A stretch of DNA of 10,301 nt from Planctomycetia bacterium (GTDB lineage: Bacteria; Planctomycetota; UBA1135; GCA-002686595): positions 1-10,301 of the forward strand of contig SXKQ01000157.1 of NCBI GenBank assembly GCA_005778045.1. The letters are read 5' to 3'. Under the pieces are notes generated by a model. It made no database searches. It was not told the DNA's origin and saw only the letters and a program-made list of their open reading frames with translations. Position numbers and translations under genes: made by a program. Positions 1 through 5,121 of the stretch are shown piece by piece (position 1 is the first letter of the stretch; every line of letters starts with the position of its first letter).

Positions 1-1
1 C

Positions 2-1249
2 AAGACCGGCACTCCGCCGCGGCTGCAGCGGGATTCGATCGCGTGGGAGCGGCTGCAGGCTCAGCCGGGGGACGAGCTTCCGCAGCCGTTCTCATTCGCG
101 ACGGAGCGGTCGCGCTTCCCGGCCTTGCCGCAGGTGCTCTGCCACCTCACGCACACGAACGCGCGCACGCACGAGATCATTCGGGCCAACATTCATCGCG
201 CCCCCATGTACGCCGGGCGCATTCAGGGCGTCGGGCCGCGCTACTGCCCGTCCGTGGAAGACAAGGTCATGCGCTTCTCCGACAAGGAGAGCCATCCGAT
301 CTTCCTCGAACCGGAAGGGCTCGACACGGATGTGGTGTACGTCAATGGCGTCTCGACCTCGTTGCCGGGCGAGGTGCAGCACGACTTCGTGCACACGATC
401 GACGGCCTCGAGAAGGCGGTGTTCCTGCGCGAGGGCTATGCGGTCGAGTATGACTTCGTGCTGCCGAGCCAGCTCGACCGCACCCTCGCGGCAAGGAGCG
501 TTCCCGGCCTGTTCCTCGCTGGTCAGATCAACGGCACCTCGGGGTACGAGGAGGCCGCAGCGCAGGGCCTCGTCGCCGGTGCCAACGCGGCACTATGGTC
601 GCAGGAGCGCGAGCCGCTCGTGCTCGCGCGCGACGAGGCGTACATCGGCGTACTCGTCGACGACCTCGTGGTCGCGCAGCCGACGGAGCCCTATCGAATG
701 TTCACTTCGCGCGCGGAGCACCGGCTGCTTTTACGCTCGGACAACGCCGACCGACGCCTCGTGCCGATCGCCGCGCGGCACGGTCTCGCAGGCGAAGGCG
801 CTCTGGGCCGACTCGTGGCCCGCGAGACTCGCCTCGCCGCGGCACTCGCGGCGCTGTCATCCGAGCGCTCGGCGGCTCACGCCGGCAAGACTTGGGCGGA
901 AGTGCTGCGGCGCCCCGAAGTGGATGTGTCGGCGATCGAACGAGACTGCGCGGCCTTGCGCGCGTTGTCGCTGAGCGCGGACGAGCGCGCTGCGGTGGAG
1001 TGCGACATCAAGTACGCGGGCTACGTGGCCCGGGAGCGCGAGCAAGTCGAGCGGCTGCGACGGCAGGAGGAACTCGAGATCCCGCGCGACCTCGATTACG
1101 CGATGCTTCGGGGGCTGGCAAACGAGGCGCGCGTGCGGCTGGCGGCGGTTCGTCCGCGCACGCTCGGGCAGGCTTCGCGCATCGCGGGCGTGCGGCCGCC
1201 GGATGTCGCGCTGCTGGCGATCCACGTGCAGCGCGCGCGGGGCGGCTGA
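2..1249 (+). CDS. mnmG: tRNA uridine-5-carboxymethylaminomethyl modification enzyme MnmG (GidA), C-terminal 415 residues
   Basis: MnmG, with MnmE, adds the (carboxymethyl)aminomethyl group to C5 of wobble uridine 34 in certain tRNAs, using FAD, NADH and a methylene-folate; it is cytoplasmic. The reading frame is open from base 2, so the gene enters from outside the window and the FAD-binding N-terminus (roughly 200 residues of a usual 620-650) is missing. The fragment begins with the family motif KTGTPPR. It continues with APMYAGRIQGVGPRYCPS, the hallmark AGQINGTSGYEEAAAQGL (near fragment residues 170-187), DEAYIGVLVDDLV and EPYRMFTSRAEHRLLLRSDN. It ends in the helical tRNA- and MnmE-binding region (IKYAGYV, IPRDLDY). 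No frameshift or missing motif is seen. The stop is TGA at 1247-1249, 13 bases from the stop of the convergent sugar transferase gene. Identification is firm. Confidence 0.97.
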   Translation, partial: KTGTPPRLQRDSIAWERLQAQPGDELPQPFSFATERSRFPALPQVLCHLTHTNARTHEIIRANIHRAPMYAGRIQGVGPRYCPSVEDKVMRFSDKESHPIFLEPEGLDTDVVYVNGVSTSLPGEVQHDFVHTIDGLEKAVFLREGYAVEYDFVLPSQLDRTLAARSVPGLFLAGQINGTSGYEEAAAQGLVAGANAALWSQEREPLVLARDEAYIGVLVDDLVVAQPTEPYRMFTSRAEHRLLLRSDNADRRLVPIAARHGLAGEGALGRLVARETRLAAALAALSSERSAAHAGKTWAEVLRRPEVDVSAIERDCAALRALSLSADERAAVECDIKYAGYVAREREQVERLRRQEELEIPRDLDYAMLRGLANEARVRLAAVRPRTLGQASRIAGVRPPDVALLAIHVQRARGG

Positions 1250-1266
1250 GCGGCCGCGCTGCTCAG
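1246..1266. terminator. Hairpin covering both stop codons of convergent genes; candidate bidirectional terminator
   Basis: CTGAGCGGC pairs with GCTGCTCAG across a CGC loop: nine pairs, one of them G-U. The TGA of mnmG lies in the left arm and the stop of the leftward sugar transferase gene in the right arm. There is no T-tract on either side, so termination is inferred only from the stem and its position between convergent genes. Confidence 0.4.
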
Positions 1267-2864
1267 GTGCCCTTGCGCAGCACGACCGTCTTGATCGTCT
1301 GGAACAGGATCGAGAGGTCGAACAGGAACGACTGGTTCTTGATGTAGAACAGGTCGAACTGCAGCTTCTGCAGCGCATCCTGCACGGTGTTGCCGTACGG
1401 GTAGTTGATCTGGGCCCAGCCCGTGAGGCCGGGCTTCACGATGTGGCGCTGGTTGTAGTAGGGGATCTGGCGCGCGAGGTCGTCGCAGAAGACCTGCCGC
1501 TCGGGGCGAGGTCCGACGAGCGACATGTGGCCCCAGAGCACGTTGAAGAGCTGCGGGAGCTCGGCGAGGCGCGCCTTGCGGCTGTAGCGGCCCAAGCGGG
1601 TGGTGCGCGGGTCGTCCTTCTGCGCCCAGACCGGGCCGGTAGCCTTCTCGGCGTCCGCGCGCATGCTGCGGAACTTGTACAGCGTGAAGAGCTGCCCGTT
1701 CAGGCCGACGCGCTCCTGGCTGAAGAGCGCGGGTCCCTTCGAGTCGAGGCGGACCATCAGTGCCGTCAGGAGCATCAGCGGCCACGTCAGGAGCAGGATG
1801 AGCAACGCGAGCGCCACGTCTGCGCTGCGCTTGGCGAGGTCCGAGCGCTGGGAGCGGCTGAAGCCCTCGTTGAAGATCAGATAGGACGGGCGCATCGCCT
1901 CAACCGCGAGCTTGCCCGTGACTTGCTCGTAGAGCGCCTCGCGCTCGCGCACTTCGATGCCGGCGAGGCGGCAGCTCAGGAGGTCGTCGGTCGGCAGATT
2001 GCCGCGGCGGTCCTCGAGCGCGACGGCGACCACGTCCACGGCGAGGCGTTCCACGAGCTGGAGCAGGCTCTCCCGCCGTGCCACTCCGGCGGCAGCCGAC
2101 GAAGGTCGCTCGAGCGGCTCGAGCAGCAGGGTGGCGAGCGAAGACTCGCTCAAGGTCTCGACTTCATCGCTGAGCGTAACGCGCGCGGGCACACGGCGCC
2201 CTGCGGCAGCCATCCGATCGCCAACTGCTGCCGAGGCGAGCACAGGCGTTGCGATCTCCCGCTCGGGCACCAACCCGACCACCTCGTAGCCGGAATCAGG
2301 ATGCTCCCCGATGACGTGCGCGAGGGAACGTGCCGGGGGCCCGGCACCAAGGACCAGCACGCGCTGGTTGAAGTTCCAGCGCCGGAGCGCGCCGTGGAAG
2401 ATGTGCCGCCAGAGGTAGAGCAGCGAGAAGCCCACGAGGAGCGCGAACACGAGCGTCCGCAGGAGCTGCGACGTGGTGAGGCCCGGGAAGTCGAGGACGC
2501 GCTGGAGCTCCCACGTGCGCGCGAGCAGTACCGTGACGACCGAGAGCGCGATGGCGCTGCCAGCGGAGCCGACGAAGCGCGAGGCACGGTCGTAGCGCGA
2601 GGCGGAGACCCGGAAGTCGTACAGCTCGTTGAAGGCGATCGCGACCTGGCTGAGCGCCGCCACGAGGAAGGCCGAGATCCAGCAGCGCCACTGCGCACCC
2701 TCGAGGCCGAGTCCGTCCGCCGTGATCCGCCCGATCACCACGCCGCTCGGTCGCACGAGGTGCGCGGCCATCGTGATGCCCAGCGTCACCGTGAGCAGCA
2801 CGGTCTCGCTGAAGAGCAAGAGCGCGCGGCGCAGCGGCAAGTAGTGGCGGAGGACGCGGATCAT
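1263..2864 (-). CDS. Polyprenyl-phosphate glycosylphosphotransferase (exopolysaccharide sugar transferase, XrtA/PEP-CTERM-associated type)
   Basis: Enzymes of this family move a sugar-1-phosphate from a nucleotide sugar to undecaprenyl phosphate, the first membrane step of exopolysaccharide synthesis. The 533-residue protein has hydrophobic N-terminal spans (about 13-35, 62-79, 101-116, 135-152). A nucleotide-binding-like segment follows (RVLVLGAGPPARS, 168-180). The C-terminal bacterial sugar transferase domain begins at a membrane helix (about 347-371) and carries ERVGLNGQLFTLYKFRSM (384-401), LVGPRPE (449-455) and KPGLTGWAQINYPYG (477-491). The N-terminus (MIRVLRHYLPLRR) and the tail with PYYNQRH and FYIKNQSF resemble the XrtA/PEP-CTERM system transferases as I recall them. 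Odd: the usual DELPQ motif reads AELPQ here, with Ala434 replacing the catalytic Asp of the Asp-Glu dyad. ATG 2864 was chosen because the family N-terminus starts there; no Shine-Dalgarno precedes it, and the frame stays open upstream into a YraN-like domain. The family is firm, the activity uncertain. Confidence 0.93.
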   Translation of the reverse strand: MIRVLRHYLPLRRALLLFSETVLLTVTLGITMAAHLVRPSGVVIGRITADGLGLEGAQWRCWISAFLVAALSQVAIAFNELYDFRVSASRYDRASRFVGSAGSAIALSVVTVLLARTWELQRVLDFPGLTTSQLLRTLVFALLVGFSLLYLWRHIFHGALRRWNFNQRVLVLGAGPPARSLAHVIGEHPDSGYEVVGLVPEREIATPVLASAAVGDRMAAAGRRVPARVTLSDEVETLSESSLATLLLEPLERPSSAAAGVARRESLLQLVERLAVDVVAVALEDRRGNLPTDDLLSCRLAGIEVREREALYEQVTGKLAVEAMRPSYLIFNEGFSRSQRSDLAKRSADVALALLILLLTWPLMLLTALMVRLDSKGPALFSQERVGLNGQLFTLYKFRSMRADAEKATGPVWAQKDDPRTTRLGRYSRKARLAELPQLFNVLWGHMSLVGPRPERQVFCDDLARQIPYYNQRHIVKPGLTGWAQINYPYGNTVQDALQKLQFDLFYIKNQSFLFDLSILFQTIKTVVLRKGT

Positions 2865-2906
2865 GGGGACGGGGAGGCGGCCGCCTGCGGCGCGCCTGAG
2901 GTTCGG

Positions 2907-2912
2907 ATTGTA
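2907..2912 (-). promoter_or_regulatory. -10-like hexamer upstream of the sugar transferase gene
   Basis: Leftward TACAAT matches five of six bases of the sigma-70 -10 consensus and lies 42 bases before the ATG at 2864, in an otherwise GC-rich stretch. The bases 17 positions further upstream (ATGGAG) are a poor -35 match. Weak evidence that the transferase has its own promoter. Confidence 0.25.
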
Positions 2913-2939
2913 GGCACCACCGAGCCCTTCTCCATCGGA

Positions 2940-2988
2940 CGGGCTGCTCCTGCGGGTTGACGCTTGATCCGAGGAGGCGGGCTGCTCC
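2940..2988. repeat. Two direct copies of an 11-base word in the spacer
   Basis: CGGGCTGCTCC occurs at 2940-2950 and again at 2978-2988, a spacing of 38 bases. It lies just upstream (in the leftward sense) of the -10-like hexamer at 2907-2912. It could be a paired protein-binding site or a chance repeat in GC-rich DNA; nothing else supports a role. Confidence 0.25.
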
Positions 2989-3032
2989 CTTGGACGATTT
3001 TTCCGGGCGCCTCGTCCCGTTGCCGGGCGCTG

Positions 3033-3422
3033 GAATCGTCCGTCGAGTCGGGTCCAGATGATGCGCTGCAGCTCGCGCCGCTCGTCGAAGAGCAGCTCCG
3101 CCAGCCAGAGTTGGGGCTCCGAGCGCCAAAGCTGCCTGGCGAGCGCTCGGGCCGCACGGCCCTGCCGCTCGGCCTGACGCCGCGAGAAGTGATCGGCTGG
3201 ACGGTAGAGCGCACAATCACCGACCCAGCGCCCCGCCTTGACCTCCACGCAGGCCCACGCACCGCCCCGCTCGCACACGAGGTCGAGCTCGCCATGGAGC
3301 GTGCGCACACGCTGTCCAATGCAGCGCCATCCCCGCTGCTCCAGCTGCCGGCGCGCGACGCGCTCGGCGAACCGACCGAGGTCGAGCTCGGGGCTAGGTG
3401 CGACGGGCCACCAGCGCGCCAG
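3033..3422 (-). CDS. YraN/UPF0102-family endonuclease-like domain, without a clear start or stop of its own
   Basis: About 130 residues match the YraN (UPF0102) family, small proteins with a Holliday-junction-resolvase-like nuclease fold and no settled role. Counting from the CTG at 3422, the conserved pieces are GRFAERVARRQLEQRGW (16-32), GELDLV (44-49) and CVEVKAGR (58-65). Glu20, Glu45, Asp47, Glu60 and Lys62 fall where the family has its active-site residues. Length and codon use fit a real gene. Two things are odd. No ATG, GTG or TTG lies in frame between the middle of yajC and the GTG for residue 39, which would cut off the conserved N-terminus; CTG 3422, 20 bases after the yajC stop, is the best candidate. 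There is also no stop after the domain: the frame runs on through a spacer into the sugar transferase. It may be an N-terminal domain of that protein, a gene that lost its stop, or a sequence error. The end given is the domain boundary, not a stop codon. Confidence 0.72.
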
Positions 3423-3442
3423 CGCGCGCCGGAGCGCCGACC

Positions 3443-3826
3443 CTACTGGTCGTTGCGGACTTCCTGAATCGACTGGCGCGCGAACTTCACGCGCACGCCA
3501 TCGGCGATCTCGAGGGTCACTTCCTTGTCCGACAGCGCGGCTACCGTGCCGTACATGCCGCCGCTGGTCATGACCTTGTCGCCCTTCTGCATCTTCGAGA
3601 GCATCTCCTCGCGCTTCTTGCGCTGGGCGCGCTCGGGCCGGATCAGGACGAAGTAGAAGATCGCGAAGATCGCGATCATCGGCGCGAACTGCATCAGCGT
3701 GCCCCCCCACGTCGCGGCCGGGGTCTCGGCCGGCACCGTGGCAGCTTCGGAGCCCTCGGCTACCGCCGGGGCGGCTTCCTGGATGCGGGCGAGAAGGGCG
3801 AGGAAGGTCGTCGTCGCGAAGGTCAT
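3443..3826 (-). CDS. yajC: Preprotein translocase accessory subunit YajC
   Basis: YajC is a small inner-membrane protein that associates with SecDF and the SecYEG translocon. The 127-residue protein has an Ala/Glu/Pro-rich N-terminal stretch and one clear membrane helix (about 47-62, APMIAIFAIFYFVLIRP). The family signature follows: RPERAQRKKREEMLSKMQ, then KGDKVMTSGGMYGTV and a small beta-rich domain ending VKFARQSIQEV. Length is normal (usual range about 85-130). ATG 3826 was preferred over an in-frame TTG eight codons upstream; neither has a visible Shine-Dalgarno. The gene leads a leftward block with the YraN-like domain and the sugar transferase, and is divergent from mnmA, sharing a 118-base intergenic region. 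Confidence 0.95.
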   Translation of the reverse strand: MTFATTTFLALLARIQEAAPAVAEGSEAATVPAETPAATWGGTLMQFAPMIAIFAIFYFVLIRPERAQRKKREEMLSKMQKGDKVMTSGGMYGTVAALSDKEVTLEIADGVRVKFARQSIQEVRNDQ

Positions 3827-3884
3827 GGGGGTGGGAGTGGAGTGGATCAACGGAGTCAGCGGGGGAAAGGGGCAAAGAAGCTAC

Positions 3885-3890
3885 TAGAAT
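3885..3890 (+). promoter_or_regulatory. -10-like hexamer in the yajC/mnmA divergent region
   Basis: TAGAAT lies 54 bases before the mnmA ATG and is one of the few AT-rich words in the 118-base region between yajC and mnmA. No TTGACA-like -35 sits 16-18 bases upstream, so this is only a candidate. Between it and the ATG, CCCGGC (3908-3913) and GCCGGG (3921-3926) can pair as a 6-base stem with a 7-base loop. Confidence 0.22.
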
Positions 3891-3944
3891 CCACGCCCGC
3901 GACCAAACCCGGCCCAGCCAGCCGGGGCTCGCCGCGCCAGCCCC

Positions 3945-5093
3945 ATGGATCCCACCTTCGTTTCCGGCTTCGCGCCCAGCGCCCGCGTCGTGGTCGCCAT
4001 GAGCGGCGGCGTGGACAGCTCGGTGGCGGCCCATCTGCTGCACGGTGCCGGGCACCCGCTCGTCGGGCTTTTCATGCGCAACGGGGTCCATGTCGATGCC
4101 TCCGAGTCCCACAAGAAGTCTTGCTGCTCGGTCTCCGACGCTCGGGATGCTCGCATGGTCGCGGGTACGCTCGGAATTCCGTTTCAGGCCGTCGACCTGA
4201 AGGCGGAGTTCGGTGGGATCATTCGCTATTTCCTCGCGGAGTACGCCGCGGGGCGCACTCCCAACCCGTGCGCGATCTGCAACCGCGACCTGAAGTTCCA
4301 GCGGCTGCTCGACTTCGCGGATGAGCTTGGATGCGCGGGCGTTGCGACCGGCCACTACGCGCGGCTCGAGGTCCGCGATGGTCGCGTGCTGCTGCGGCGC
4401 GGCGTCGATCGCAAGAAGGACCAGAGCTACCAGCTCTTCAGCGTGGCCGAGCGTCACCTCGCCCGCGCGCGTCTGCCGCTCGGCGGCTACGAGAAGCCGC
4501 GCGTGCGCGAGCTCGCATCTGCCGCGGGGCTGCGCACGGCGCAGAAGGCCGACAGCCAAGAGATCTGCTTCGTGCCCGGCAATGACTACCGCAAGCTCTT
4601 CGCCGAGCGCGGACTACCGACGCACGCGGGCAAGCTGGTCGACACGTCCGGGCGCGTGCTCGGCTCGCACGAGGGGACTGAGCATTTCACCGTCGGGCAG
4701 CGCCGTGGTCACGGCGTGGCCGGAGCAATTCCGCTCTACGTGGTGGCTCTCGATCCCGAGAGCGGCACCGTCGTGTTGGGCAGTCGTGAGGAATGCTGTG
4801 CGCGCTCGATGGTGGTCGAAGAGCTCAACTGGATCGGTGTCGACGTCGGTGAGGGCGAGTCCGTGCGCGCGGAAGTGCAGGTGCGATATCACCACGAGCC
4901 AGTGCCCGCCACGATCGCGGTCCAAGGCTCGCGCGGACGCGTCGTGTTCGACACGCCCGAGATGGCTGTGACACCGGGCCAAGGCGCTGCGTTCTATCGA
5001 GGTGACCAGCTCATCGGCGGAGGCTGGATTCGCTCGACGGAGCTCGTGAACCCGATCGCGTCGGCGTTCGGCGAGGAGCGGCGTCCTGACTAG
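3945..5093 (+). CDS. mnmA: tRNA-specific 2-thiouridylase MnmA
   Basis: MnmA activates C2 of wobble uridine 34 with ATP and inserts sulfur, giving the s2 part of mnm5s2U in tRNAs for Lys, Glu and Gln; it is cytoplasmic. The 382-residue protein has the normal family length. The PP-loop SGGVDSS is at 20-26. GRTPNPCAICNRDLKF (103-118) carries Cys112, which aligns with the catalytic Cys of E. coli MnmA. TGHYAR is at 135-140, KKDQSYQLF at 157-165 and KADSQEICFVPGNDY at 201-215, with the second catalytic Cys at 208. The C-terminal beta-barrel region includes FTVGQRRG. Extra cysteines occur at 60, 61 and 109. ATG 3945 places the PP-loop at the usual distance; no Shine-Dalgarno is seen. The next gene starts at or just after the TAG, suggesting an operon. 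Confidence 0.97.
   Translation: MDPTFVSGFAPSARVVVAMSGGVDSSVAAHLLHGAGHPLVGLFMRNGVHVDASESHKKSCCSVSDARDARMVAGTLGIPFQAVDLKAEFGGIIRYFLAEYAAGRTPNPCAICNRDLKFQRLLDFADELGCAGVATGHYARLEVRDGRVLLRRGVDRKKDQSYQLFSVAERHLARARLPLGGYEKPRVRELASAAGLRTAQKADSQEICFVPGNDYRKLFAERGLPTHAGKLVDTSGRVLGSHEGTEHFTVGQRRGHGVAGAIPLYVVALDPESGTVVLGSREECCARSMVVEELNWIGVDVGEGESVRAEVQVRYHHEPVPATIAVQGSRGRVVFDTPEMAVTPGQGAAFYRGDQLIGGGWIRSTELVNPIASAFGEERRPD
5073..5078 (+). promoter_or_regulatory. Shine-Dalgarno-like GAGGAG at the end of mnmA, pointing to a CTG start for the VWA gene
   Basis: GAGGAG is followed after seven bases by CTG at 5086-5088, in the frame of the downstream VWA gene. Starting there would add 12 residues, including an Arg just before the hydrophobic N-terminal segment, and would overlap the mnmA stop by eight bases. 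The annotated GTG at 5122 has no ribosome-binding site. Confidence 0.35.
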
Positions 5094-5121
5094 CTCCGGA
5101 CGTTGGGCGGCACTGTCGCTG

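Larger units (their letters stand above)
2865..3032 (-). other. Open, intergenic-like spacer between the YraN-like domain and the sugar transferase
   Basis: These 168 bases stay open in the frame of both flanking coding parts and would encode a 56-residue linker rich in Arg, Ser, Gly and Pro. Many codons end in A or T (AAA, AAT, CGT, CCA, GAT, CAA, TCA), unlike the strongly G/C-ending codons on both sides, and the encoded peptide matches no domain I know. This looks more like a noncoding spacer than conserved protein. A second leftward frame ends in TGA at 2861-2863, overlapping the transferase ATG as ATGA. Confidence 0.5.

Noticed and set aside
1203..2960. Rightward open frame of about 585 codons lying opposite the sugar transferase
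   Set aside because: Its product is rich in Arg, Glu and His without domains, and it is the antisense of a clear gene in GC-rich DNA, where such shadow frames are common.
3446..4559. Upstream leftward extension of the YraN-like frame opposite mnmA and yajC
   Set aside because: It overlaps two certain genes in other frames, shows no domain before GRFAERVA, and begins at a TTG inside mnmA. The frame is merely open.
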